Assembly (NCBI RefSeq): GCF_000003195.3
Contig: NC_012871.2
Span: forward strand, 44,378,554 to 44,442,553
Reading direction: 5' to 3'
Length of the DNA: 64,000 bases
Origin: Sorghum bicolor
Lineage: Eukaryota > Streptophyta > Magnoliopsida > Poales > Poaceae
The notes under the pieces were generated by a model. It saw only the letters and a program-made list of their open reading frames with translations. It was not told the origin of the DNA and did no database searches. Position numbers and translations under genes: made by a program. This document shows positions 10,402-22,963 of this stretch, piece after piece (the stretch's first letter is position 1; each line of letters opens with the position of its first letter).

Positions 10402-13047
10402 ATGAATAGAAGACATCTTCCAGGGAATTTTGTTGACAATCCCGAAGCATTATTCAAGAAGACGAGAGCCAAGCTAAAGAAATCATCAACACTTCATGAA
10501 GAAGCTTCATCCAATCAAGAAGATCACCGGAACTTGTCTTCAGAGTTCGAAGCCATGGCGAACAAATCAATCCGCGAGTTCTCAGCTCCCACTACGGACA
10601 ACATCCGCACTGGACCTGCTGCAGAGATCGATGGCAACTTTGAGCTCAAGCCTGGACTTATCAACATGGTGCAATCTAACCAGTTCTGTTGGAAGGCACA
10701 CGAAGATGCTAGTGCTCATTTACAACACTTCCTAGAGATTTGCAACACATTCACCATAGCAGGAGTTTCCAAAGACGCTATACTACTTCTCCTCTTCCCA
10801 TTCTCACTGTTAGGAAGAGCGAAGCAGTGGTTCTACGCTACAAAGGAGAAGAATACTACGTGGGCACTTTGCTCAACAAACTTCCTGGCTATGTTCTTTC
10901 CCATGGGCAAGACCAATGCTCTCCGTGGGAAGATTACAAGTTTTCAGCAACAAAATGATGAATCTGTTCCAGAAGCATGGGAGCGCTTTCAAGACTACAT
11001 CCTAGAATGTCCCCATCATGGAATGGAGAGTTGGCTACTGATGCAGACATTCTATCATGGGCTCAGCAACAGTGCCCGAGAAACCATGGATGCTGCAGCT
11101 GGAGGAGCATTCTTATCACTTACTATACCACAAGCCACAGCTCTTGTGGAGAAGATGGCGTCCAACCAAAGCTGTAACGAAGAGAGGACCCAGACACGCA
11201 AGAGAGGTGGAGGTATGCATCAGCTGAAGGAGGTAGACATGCTGTCTGCAAAGCTAGACCTGCTCATGAAGAAGCTCGATGATAGAGCTGGAGACAAGAA
11301 AGAAGTTATGCACATCTACGACTCTCACATGACTTGTGAGGAGTGTGGAGACACTGGACACTCAGGCAACCACTGCCCTGAGATGCTTGAGGATGTAAAC
11401 TACATCAACAACAACAACAACTACTACTACAACCGTCCTCAACAAAATCAAGGTTGGAATCAACAGAGGCCTAACTACTCAGGTAATTATCAAGGTAACA
11501 ATTCTTACAACAATAATAATAATTTTCCACCTTTGAGAGAGTTAGTGTCTAATCAAGGAAAGCTAATGGATAACCTATCTAAGAAATTGGCATCTAATGA
11601 TAAAATGCTAGAAAATATAAATAATAGAATGGATAATTTCCCTACTGCCATCAAGAATCAAATTAGCTTTAATAAAATGATTGAATCCCAGTTAAATCAA
11701 ATAGCTGCTCCTGTTCCTACTACTAACCCCGGTATACCATCACAACCGGAAGGATTAGAATCTGCAAATCTTGTAGACATGTTTGATGCAGGTAATTGGA
11801 GTAACCCCATCACTGAATTTTCTACTGACCGTCTGCCGGTCAAGAGAGGCGATCCAGGACGCCCCGTCATCCCGATCTCTATCGGCATGGTGGACGTTCC
11901 AGAAGCACTCTGCGACTTTGGCTCCAGTGTCAACATTATACCCAGGGTACTCTATAAGAAATTCTTTACATATCCTTTATTAGAGACAACCATGTGTTTG
12001 CAGTTTGCAGATCAGACGATAACTTTTCCAAAAGGAATAGTGAAGAACCTTTGTGTCTGAGTTGGTACCTTGTATGCCCCAGCAGACTTCGTAGTGGTGG
12101 AGACCGGAAATGATGAGAGAGCACCTATCATCCTAGGGAGGCCATTCTTGAATACCACGGGAGCTATCATCCATGCCAGTGCTGCCAAGATCAGTTTCTA
12201 CGTCAAAGGGAAGAAGGAGACATTTTTCTTCAAGAACAAGACTACACAAATTCAAGATCAATCCAGACGTAAATCAAGGAAGAGGACCAACAGGAGAAAC
12301 AGGAACAAGCAAGTGTGGGCCGAGTCAGCTAAGATGGTCACTGTAGTCCATGGAGGCCAAGATCACCAACTTAAGTCACCGTTTTTGACCAACAAGGACG
12401 ACCCAGGAATGCCAAGCATTTACTGCTCCATAAATGGATACAACTTCTACAAGACGATTTGCGACACCGGATCGGGCGTTAACATAATGGCCGCAGTCAC
12501 CTATCGGCTCTTATTCGGGACCATGCCACTAAGACCAACATACATTCAGCTCCAGATGGCAGATCAGACATTTCGAGAAGTTCAAGGAGTAGTATCTGAT
12601 GTCCCAGTCAAAATAGACGATCACTTTGTCTACACAGACTTTCAAGTTGTTGACATGGGAGAAGATGAATACGATCCACCCATCATCCTTGGAAGACCGT
12701 TCCTCAGCACTATTAAAGCAATTATCTACATTGGAACCGGAGAAGTCCATATGCACTTCCCCTCAGAGAAGGTACGCCGTTATTTTACTGACCCTAACTA
12801 TATCGTTGAAGAATCTAAGCAGGTAAGGAAAAGACGCAACCGCAACCAGAGGAGGCAGATCATCAAGGACGGATGGGCAGACTATGAAGGAGAAGTTGTA
12901 AGATCAGAAGACGTTGAGTTTAAAAAGAATTATCCAGAGGAGATTGAAGCACCAAGTCAGGTGTGGAAAATGAAGATAACTATACAAGAAGAGGAGGCCC
13001 TGCCGGAAGTACCGACTACGCCACCCAACGAACCTCAGGACCATTAA
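10402..13047 (+). pseudogene. gag-pro: Element 1 gag with two retropepsin-like domains; one in-frame TGA
   Basis: A single frame starts at ATG 10402 and ends at the TAA at 13045. It is interrupted only by TGA at 12058-12060. Residues about 90-275 form the capsid-like gag domain (FCWKAHEDASAHLQHFLEIC, GRAKQWFYATKEKNTTW, PEAWERFQDYILECPHHG). A CCHC knuckle (CEECGDTGHSGNHC) lies near residue 311, followed by an Asn-rich linker. Then come two protease-like modules. The first has LCDFGSSVNIIP near residue 503 and ends APIILGRPFLNT. The second has ICDTGSGVNIMA near residue 691 and ends PPIILGRPFLST. The first has DFG in place of the retropepsin D-T/S-G, so only the second keeps the canonical active site. 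In element 2 the TGA position reads CAA. The tail is Lys/Arg-rich, then acidic. RT and integrase are absent. Confidence 0.88.
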
Positions 13048-15197
13048 GAAAATGGAGAGTCCCGTTCGGAGGACTTAAAAACACCGAACGCCTTGCCAAG
13101 AGGTAAACTTGGTAGTTATCCTTTCCCTTTCAATTATTTCAAATAGTTTACTAAGTTAATCAGGTTCATACTATCTTAAAAAGAAAATAAAAATATGAAA
13201 AATACTAAGCCCCATGTGAGTAGACGAGTGGCATAAAACCCATAAGTACATTCACTGTGGTGGCATAAAAATAAAATAAATATTTTTCTGCTTTATAAAA
13301 TAAAAATATAAAAAAAGGGAGTAATAATTATTAAGGAGTCTCAAGATAATAAAGGCTAGATATTTATACTAACACTTAATCAATTCCACAAGCTTTGTTG
13401 TCTATTTGAGCTCCACAGAATTTAAGAATCAAGAAGACTAGCAGACGGAGGACATTCTAATCGCTGTCAGAATGCTGCTGACTTTCAAATACACCTCTGC
13501 CAACTGCTAGCTACATCAAGAGAAATTACGTCAAAATTCAGCTTGTGGGAGAGCACCCCCATTTATCCCGATAAGTATTTCTATCTATCTATCTTTATAC
13601 TTATATTATTTTAGAATATTAAAATACATATAAACTATGGAAAACCAAATAAAGATTTTATGCTTATATATATATATGTCTTTTGCTTAGTGTGTTTAAT
13701 AAATAAATAAAGTGGCTATGCTAATCTGTATCTAAATAAAACTTAAGCATGGATATGATAAATAGTTGCTCTACCTAATTTGCAAATTTTAAGTTCTCTC
13801 TCAAGTTTAGATATAACTGTTATAATTTAAAGCTTATCCTAGACCTAAACTTGTGGGATGAAAATTTGATCTGAAGCCTAAGTTGTTAACGGATATGATA
13901 TGGGATGGTTGAGCTGCTGTTTATCTGTTCCTAGAGATGCTAGAATTCTGGAGAATTTTATCTTTGAAAATCTTTAAAATGTTGCATGATGAGTTCCGTA
14001 TGATGAGTGTTTAAATTCCTACCACAGCCATATATACATGCTTGCTAGACTTTGAGCCATACATTTATTATTTACTGCTTATGAGCATTGAGTGTGGTCA
14101 AGTTGTGTTGACCCTTAGGAGCTTGTCATGTGGTTAAATCAAGATTTCACTTGCACGTTCACTCATATATGCTACTTCTACTCCGGAAGTACCATCCACA
14201 TATATCCACCCATTCCATCTCCAGAATCACCCAAAAATATTCTACTCCTAATCCGGGAGAGAATAACCAAAAATATTTCTGTTTTCCCCTTGTGAAATAA
14301 ATGCTCAAGTTATATTGTTACTACCACTTGCTATATTATCTCAAGAGATGAATGCTCTGAAAAAAAAGATACGAGGAAATAAAAAGGAGCAAGTGCTCGG
14401 AACCTCGAAAGAAAAGAAAAAAAAGTGAGACGAGAGGTAAAAATGGACAAGTGTCCGACAGTAGAATTAGGGGTACAAGATGCCCACCTGAGAGAAAAGA
14501 AAAAGAAGAGCATCTCATTCTCCTCATAAAATTTCAAAAGCAAGAAAGGTATGTATCCCCTCAAAGAGCAAAGTAGAATTAGACTTCCACCACCATTGTT
14601 TTCACCATTGTTATCACCATACACCATTCATTCGCCACACATGCACGTCTTGATTTGGCTTATTGACTTGTTACTTTGGATCCATGGTTTGACTATGCAA
14701 TAAATGTCTTGTAAGTATGTATACTTTATCTCCCACCTATGAGCTCTAGATATTAAAGCCTTATTAGAGTAGGATGAGAGAGAAGGCAATGTCACTATGC
14801 CTCATACCACAAATACCACATATCTTGAGAGAAGACATATACCATCACTGCCTTGGTAAGGATCCAAAAATACCACAAAAGAGAGACCTGAGAGAATCAT
14901 ACAAGGAAACTCTGAGTTTTATTTGAAAATCTGCAAAAACCCCAGAGCTATAGCTGATCAAGAATAAGAGACATGGCACTTGGCTGGACTGTTCTATCTT
15001 TTAACCACTCAAAACATAAGTGACGGTTACAAGTCCCACGGTGAAGGTAAAGTAAGTAAGTTTTAAGTCTTGACAGTTTACTCTAACTCAGAGATGAGAT
15101 CTTATTTAAAAGCATGTGTACCGTCAATTTTTAAATATATTGCAACTACTTATGATCCATAGCTGAGTCTATCCTTGCTCAGGGACGAGCAAGAGGT
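13048..15197 (+). other. Element 1 3' internal non-coding region
   Basis: This is AT-rich sequence with no domain-bearing frame. It is collinear in part with element 2 (39503-40740, then about 41370-41470), including the stretch with GGAGCAAGTGCTCG and ATGGACAAGTGTCCG, both short near-palindromes. Shared non-coding sequence between two pol-less elements suggests it serves in cis, for example in packaging or priming, but that is inference. Confidence 0.6.
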
Positions 15198-15212
15198 AAG
15201 CTTGGGGGAGTT
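15198..15212 (+). other. Polypurine tract of element 1
   Basis: AAGCTTGGGGGAGTT lies directly before TGTTGACGG of the 3' LTR, as expected for the plus-strand primer. Confidence 0.8.
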
Positions 15213-16867
15213 TGTTGACGGTCCTTAAGTATCAAATTTAATTATCAAATAAATAAAGAAAAGGATCCAAATGAAATCAAGATCTAGACTTAGGGTTTTA
15301 TCTGACAGAATTCCATGAGTTTTGGTGTTTCTCTATTTCTGCAGGGGGTTATCGGGAAATATGGAAGAAAGGCCCACATGTCGGGATTACGTAAAGATAT
15401 TAACGTGCTGCGCAATTATCTTACATCTAGAAGACTCCAAAAGCCACGAGACCGAAGCGGAGGCGAAACGGGGCCAGAGGCAGGGCGCCCGCCCTCCTGC
15501 CCTGGGCGCCCGCCCACCTCCTGTGTCCAATCAGGACTCTCCTTTGCGGGAGATCTCCACCGACCTAAAGGATGAATCTAAACCATACAATCTATGTCGG
15601 TTTGATCCAAGGGCCCATATTCACTTGAAGGGACTATAAAACCAGACCCCCTGGCCCCTGGAGGAGGGAGCCTCTCAACCCTAATTCATTGTTCCATCAA
15701 GGGAGAAGAAGCCTCTGATCAAGATTAGAGCCACCACATCAATTAGATATCTAGATTAGCATAACTACATAGGATTAGAACTAGAAGGAGTCAATCTTCG
15801 ATTGGTTTCCGGATCTGTCAAGAGGATTCTTGGTAATTCTCTAATTGTGCTTCTAATTGCTTTCTAATTATCTTTGTTCTTCAATATTATGAATATGACT
15901 TTGTTCTACTTCAATATATTGCTTATGACTTTGCTCTATTTGCTTATATTCAAGATTATATTGTTCTTAGTTTATTATAGTTATGTACTTGGCTTAGTTA
16001 GATTCGATCTATATACATGCTTAGGATCGTATAGCGTTTATCCATCGGATCCATGGGTAAATGATAGATATTGTGTAGGCGTGGTGCTTATACCGTATTT
16101 ATCTGCGATTGTACCCAATATGCCAGATCGTGGGGTGGTTCGTGATAGTGACAGCTTCATTGATTCTTATATAGTCCCCCTCTCGTGTATTGGGCTGGCA
16201 GAGCAACATTATTACAGGGGAGTGATTGCTATGTTTCTCATATTCCTTGCTAATATCACTATGCATGGGCGTAGTCTTGTCTCGCAATGATTGCTAAGTA
16301 TGCTTGCACTAATTATGATAATGCTAGACTATATAGTTAAGAATAACTTAGGGAATATTCTTGTAGTTCGTTCTAATACCATGCTAATGACTTTCTAGAG
16401 TATCTAATTGAGGTGCTTATCATATTTATTACGTGGCTAGATCATATTAGTTATCCTTGTCACTATTATTAGTTCATATATCTTTTATGTGACACTTATC
16501 CCTGTATGATGAGTTAGATATAATGTTCTCAATTATACATGCAATGATAGATGCTCAATCTCATATTCTATTCTGTAATCAATATTGATGATTGCTAATC
16601 CCTTCCCAGTGGTAAAAATATAAATAACAATACCTGGAATACTTCCCGGTTAAAATGCTGCATCGGTATTAATCTGTGCGCTTGCAGATCCCATTCATTA
16701 TTTATTTAGAAGAGCAATTGCATATTTCAATACCGCGTCTCTTATATCATGCTGGGGATGACAACTTGGCTTAAGTGGTGTGAGGGATAGGTTTGGCATT
16801 TTTGGCACCGTTACTAGATTTAGAGAACTTAGTCTACTTTTGGTAATGATGTTAAGAATACCCAACA
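15213..16867 (+). repeat. Element 1 3' LTR
   Basis: At 1655 bp it is the same length as the 5' LTR, with only scattered substitutions. The TGGGG duplication follows directly, and then the LARD LTR resumes with CATGCGTTCAACATG. Confidence 0.95.
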
Positions 16868-19119
16868 TGGGGCATGCGTTCAACATGACAAGAGGGCTGT
16901 CAACGATCGGTCCTTAATCGACACAGGCGGGGATAGATAGGCACCCAAGACCTCCATGTCTTGTTACTTCTCTATCATCGTCCCGCCCGGTCTCCAATTA
17001 TTCATCCTCATCACTTGGTTATTTCCATGATAGCATATATAGTCAACCTTTTCAGGTATCCACCTATCTCGCTCAGGTGACAGAACATCACCTGGCTTCT
17101 ACCGATCTAAGCATAGCTAAGCAGTTAGATTCGATCGTGAATCTACATAGGGTCATAGGTATATTTACTGGACAAGGAGTGATATATGCAGCAAGGGTTT
17201 CACCCAACTCCTATACTTAATGCAACAATACATATATAACATATATTTTCAATTGCATTCAAAAGTAGTAGGAGACTTATAATGCTCCGAGGCTTGCCTG
17301 GGATCAACACGGAGTCAGTTTAATTAGTTGTTCCATCTTGGTGACATCTTAGGTCGCAACACTTGCTTAGTCCTTCCATCTTCGCGATGGGTCCACCCAA
17401 CACCGTCTTCGGATTTGTTCCCACACCAAGACCTTCACGTGATTCATCTAGCGCACCTAGATGAGATGCAAGATGCAAGTGCATGAATATAAAGAATAAT
17501 AACACAACATGCATCACAGAAAAGTATGCAAGACATAGGCATTTAAAGTTATTTAGCTAACATCACACGACCAATTATATAGAGCAAACATATCAATAAT
17601 GACACAAGTTTTACAAGGTTGCAAGTGTATTACTTAATCACCATTAAAGACATGAATCACAGTTTGCACACAACAAGTAAAGCAATCAAGCATTCATGCA
17701 TTTTCAGCAATTTTGGACATACATGCAGCAACTCAGTAAACAATTCATAACTAGAGCTACACAGCTCCAAAAACTATGAAATAGGACATTATGGAAAGAT
17801 TATAAAATCATCTACAATTCATCTTTAATCATATTAGCATGATTAACAAGTTAACCAAGTAAAACATGCATGACCATATAATCTGGTCCAGGAATTTCCA
17901 GAGAACAAGCATTTCAAGGGATGAACTTCATACTACTGTAACTCACAAACCACTTAGCCAAATGATATGAAACTTTACCACAAGATATATTAATAAATTA
18001 TCTACATATTTTATATAGACAAGTTGCACAAGAAACATCATTTATATCATGAAATTAGTTGCACAATCAAAACTGCTCGTGCTGCCCAAACAGTAGGGGT
18101 ACAATTACACACAGAAAACTGATAGGCAATTCAAAGCAGCATAACTGGAGTTGTAGACCTCCAGCAAACATAATTCTTATATTTGTGGAAAGCTTATAAA
18201 GTTACCCACAACTTTCTTATTATCATCTAAATATGATTCCACAGTTAACAAGGTCAATTAATCCCATGAAGGCATCTCTGTCCAAAACATAGACAGAATC
18301 TGTCATGCTACATTAAACAGCTATAACTTGAGGTTCACATGTCCATAATTTATGATTGTGTACTTTCTAGAAAGCTTACGAAATTGTGAACAACTTTGTT
18401 ATAAACATCTAGAGCTAAATCTATCACTAATAAGGTCTTACATTACAAACAATGCAATCCTGTCTGGGTTTAGATAGAAACTGGAACAGTACTTTAAACC
18501 ACTATAACTCAACATGTGCTCAACAAAAAATTGTGCTATTTATCTTTTTGGAAAGCTCATGAAAAGTACTAAAACTTATATATTTTCATTAAGGCATGAT
18601 TCACAACTGAACTGATACGAGCAAAGGAACACAGGGTACTTGTTATTTTTATAACTCTTAATCTGTTATTCCTAAATTCATGAAACTTTTATCAGTCATC
18701 AAATATCATATGAAAAGCATGTCACAATATTTTCACATTTATTTGGGCAACAACACAGCAGTTATGAAAAAGACAAATATAACAAGGAATTAAAACCTAA
18801 CTGCATAAATCTATTTTTACGACTATAACTTCAAACTAAACCATGCCATATTATAGATCTACTGCATATAGAATTTCATAACGATTCCAAAAAGTCCACT
18901 TTTGCTATTTTACGACTTTTCTATGAATTACTATGCATTTCTAAAGATCATCCAGAAATCTGCATAAAGAAAAGATAAAGGAAAACACTTTTGCTTCGGA
19001 AACCCTGTGCTTCGCAAACCCTGGGCTTTCTCGAAATCAACCGCAGTCCAGATGCACTATTCATATGAGTCTTAGTTTCGCATCTGGAACCCTGAGTTGT
19101 TTCATATTCTAACCCGAGA

Positions 19120-19560
19120 TCCCTCCTAAGGAAGGCGAAATCCAGCTTCGGGGTCAGGGGCGACGCCATCGACGAGGAAGCGACGCTGGGGTCTCCCAAG
19201 CTCCCACGCGACCACGATGGGGCTCAGCCTGGAGGACGGCCCGGCCATGATGCTCATCCATGCTAGCTGCTCGGGGTAGCGGGCGGCAATGGTGGTGTCC
19301 GTGCTCGACAGTGATGGGGAGCGAGTTGGAGAGACACAGAGAGGCGGAGGGAGTGGAGGGGAGGTGGAGGTGAGTGAATGAGGGAGTGGTGAGCCCTTCT
19401 GGCTGTCCCAAACGCAAAATGGAGCAGCAGCAGAGGTGCAGCAATGGTGGGGCGCGCTCTGGTGCATGGCGACCACGCAGGCATTTCATCGAACACGTGG
19501 TGCGCGTCGGAGTAGGCAAGGTGGGAGGCGATTTTGGGCTTGTTCCTGGCCGAATTTGAA
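19120..19560 (-). other. GC-rich captured-fragment-like island in LARD LTR (PPR-like peptide)
   Basis: This GC-rich block stands out from the AT-rich LTR, and its twin is at 28660-29098 in the other LTR. On the minus strand one frame reads HLAYSDAHHVFDEMPAW here and HLAYSDARHVFDETPAW in the twin. That resembles a pentatricopeptide-repeat consensus of the type ARHVFDEMP. The frame is soon lost, and what follows is Pro/Ser/Arg-rich low-complexity translation in all frames. I read it as a possible fragment of a host PPR gene acquired by the element. The match is short, so this is tentative. Confidence 0.35.
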
Positions 19561-20704
19561 GATGGGCCAAAAATGAAGTTTGCTCACCTCGTCCTGCTCT
19601 CCAACTTTGATTAAGGGTGCTCAGTCATTAGGCCAACAGATTAGGAGATAAATAGATGCCAAGTCACGAGTGTCAACGTATTGACGGTGATTAGCAAAAC
19701 CAAGAATTGATGGTCCAAATTATGTCAAACATGATGCAACTTTTTACATGACCTTCTCCAAGTAATTGTCCACCACTTTTATTTTTGGATCAACTTTAGT
19801 TGCTTAACAAAAACAGGAGAACACGACATGCCAACGGGTCGACGTCCGTTTAGCAATAAATTAATCTTTTGCTGTTTTGGGAGCTATTTTTGAACATCCA
19901 AATGAACTCCAAATTTGATGATACTTGATCCATTGCTTTCACCAAGAAGAGTACTCCAACTCATATTAAGGAATCCAATTGAGTTACTATATGAATTTGG
20001 ATGCTAAAATGTCACAGATAAACTAACTTGCTGCTGTCACTTTCCGGGACATAGAATTATTTCTCAGGGCTAAAAAGCAGCAGCTGATTCGATCTTGGAG
20101 CCTCTATTTCAACTATTTGCATGCTGATTTGGTTCTTGACCCTTGAATAAAGTTTCTTCTACACAAGAAAAACTACAACTTTCATTTAGGGTCAAACCTC
20201 ATAACTGCAGCAGAAGTCCATCTTTCACTTTGGTCAAAGCAGTAACCCGATAAAGCTCCAAATAGGATTTTAGGCCAATTGAAGCATTTTCTTGACATAA
20301 CCTCAACATGAACCCTTCATGACTTTTGTTGTATAATTCATCTAGAGTCCTATGAGCAAGTTTGGAAGGGTTGGTTCATGACCCATGATTCTATTTCCTT
20401 AATAGAGCCATTCCAACAATGATATAACTTATCATTTCATGTGACTTCTTGATTCCAAACTTAACCAAACCTTTCCAGAGACCAACATAGATTGGGATGG
20501 ATATAAGACACATGAAAAAGGTTCTATTAGCATCATCAAAGCATACCTTTTAAAAAGGCATATATGCAAGCAAGGTTGCATCCACCAAGCCCAAGTTGCG
20601 GTTTACTTTCATAGGTTGACTGTGACCTCTTTGTTACCATTAAGCTTGTCATGTTTGAGCTCAAACCTAGTACTTAGCAAGTGACAAACAGCTTGGGTGT
20701 TACA

Positions 20705-20721
20705 GCCTTCCCCCCTTAAAA
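20705..20721 (-). other. Polypurine tract of LARD
   Basis: On the minus strand the sequence reads TTTTAAGGGGGGAAGGC and abuts TGTAACACCC, the start of the 3' LTR. This and the PBS at the other end fix the element's orientation. Confidence 0.85.
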
Positions 20722-22963
20722 GAATCTCGTCCCGAGATTCGGTGCAAAAGACTTTCAAGGGAAGAAAACAATGTCACGCATTTTCCAACATTAGCAATAG
20801 CAGTGGGCGACTTAGCTTAGAACATCAGAGAAGCTAACTTGATCCAAACATTTTCTGATACTTGCCCTTCATAGTAAACCTTTATCTAGAGAATCTCCCT
20901 TTTTGTTTGACTCCACTGAAGCACTACCTTGGGAGGAATCCAAGACAACATTGTTCCATGTACTTTGTTTCTGATTGTTTAGAGCCTAAGGAGCTACTTG
21001 TACCATTAGCTTCTTTAGTGAAACTAATGCAAGCCATATGAACTTTACACTATGTCACAAGCTTATAAGGGTTGCTCATTATACTGATTCCAGGCTCATT
21101 CACAAGATTTGAAAAGCAGTTCTCTACCAAAATGGTTGAATTATAACTTCCCACACTTGCAGGTCCCTTTCTCTGATGACAACATTGTACTGACCACCCG
21201 ATTAAGAGAACAGTGAATGTGATAGCTGACTCTGTTTGTTTCATGCCTTCCATGATCATTTACTTTAATGGGATTCTTGTATCCAAACAACAACAGTTAT
21301 CTGGGTTGAATCAGATGTAACTTCTTGGGTAACACATAGAAGGTAACCAAGGCATGTAAGAATTGGATAACCACTACTGACAAAGGATGATAGTGGGGTC
21401 CATAGGTCTCCAACTGTTGCAAGTGTTCAACTAACTAAAGAAATAGTTTACCACCAAGTAGGTTAAGCATGACCTTTCTTCATGATGCAGTTGCATAAGA
21501 GTTAGGTTGACTTGTACCATAGAAAAACCAATCCAAGGGAACTACTTTTGCTTTTGAGGTTTCCTTTTTAAGATCAGTCAGTAGCTCTGATATTGAAAAT
21601 CTATTGACTGACACCTTTCAAAACATTTTTTATTTGCACTGGCACAAATGGGTACAAAGAATCTTATTTCAGCATATAAGCATTATCTATGCAGCAAGAC
21701 ATTGCCCATATTGTAATCCATGGCACCCAAACAAACACCACTCACATTTCCATGAAATTAGGTAGAATTACAGATCCATGAGTCTTCCAACCTTTGATCA
21801 AAATTCAGCTCAAACGGGCACCATTTGTGTAGGCAGAACATATGCATACTAAAATTGTTCGGTGCTAAAACGGCAGCACTCCTGACTGACAAGACATCTC
21901 TCAACTCCACAGTTTAATTCACTATTTGACGAAATATATCCTTCATGGCTATCAATCCATCGTTTCCTTGCTTGAGATTAGCTTTGTTACTAGCAACCAA
22001 TCAATTGGCTCTCATCACTAAAATTTCCAAAGCTCCACACTTAACTACAACAATTGTGGCTGACGCTTAACAATTGGTCACCCTCAAAACCAGGAGATAA
22101 TGATTCACGCTAAAGATGGTTGACTGTAGCTGTATGACCATGATGCACATAAAGATCAAGACTTAGGAAAACTAGATCATAAGCATAATGGTGATGACTG
22201 ATGCTTGTTCAACAAATAACTTGTCCAACATTAAGTGTCGTGTGTCCTTTGATTCGCCGTGGACGACCAATGTTGCTCATTAAATGACCATCATCATTGC
22301 AGGAATAGTTAAATAGTGTCACTTGTCTACCATCTCTTGTAGTCCGTTAATGTTGATGTCAGTGACCCATTATTCAAAGGTAATCCTTTTTGTAACTTCA
22401 TGGGTCACTTGTCTACCATCTCCTACTTGCACATGAAGTAAGAATCTTCTAATATGATCTAAAGAGATAATTGAGGACAAACTCATGATGAGATGACACA
22501 TTGGTGTAGTTCTATAATAGAGCATGGCTAGCGACAACGATACCAGTGCGTGCCGAGCAGCACAACCATGTGTCGGCCGCCACAAGGGGCTCTCGGTTTC
22601 GTCACGGCACCATAAATCATTAACCAAGGCACCATTACTGAACATACAACCCAAAGGAAATCTCTCATGGTAAAAATTGGGTTGCATAGCAGCGAGCACT
22701 TTGCAAAAGAGGGGGTATCAACTGAGATAGTCATGAGATTAGAGGTCCACAAGGAAGTGATTAAAACATAGTACTAGAGAACATAGATCACATAAGATTA
22801 AGATGGATAAACACCCAGAGACTCAAGAGAGTTGGAGATAAAACGATTGAGTTTTGAAAGATTGAGTCAATACACAGATTAGGGGATGGATACACAACAT
22901 TCAAGAGCTAACAACCATGCACAAACTCAAGCTCTTTATCATTGGAATCTACTTGGAGATAAC

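Larger units (their letters stand above)
8587..16867 (+). mobile_element. Element 1: gag-protease-only gypsy retrotransposon, 8281 bp
   Basis: The LTRs at 8587-10241 and 15213-16867 are each 1655 bp and differ only by scattered substitutions, so the insertion is fairly recent. The element has a tRNA-Asp-type PBS, a PPT and a TGGGG duplication. The internal 4971 bp encode gag and protease-like domains but no RT, RNase H or integrase, so it depended on a partner for those enzymes. The PBS and the gag style place it near the Athila/OTA branch of Ty3/gypsy. In structure it resembles TR-GAG elements, with protease added. Confidence 0.9.
7479..20704 (-). repeat. LARD 3' LTR, split by element 1
   Basis: The LTR halves are 7479-8586 and 16873-20704, and together they align with 25510-30243 throughout. 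The LTR holds 222 bp (17033-17254) missing from the other copy. The right LTR reads through the point where element 1 sits (26614-26620), so it is the empty site. The sequence is AT-rich apart from a GC-rich island at 19120-19560. Small open frames here (for example 8256-8615) have no recognisable domain. Confidence 0.9.
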
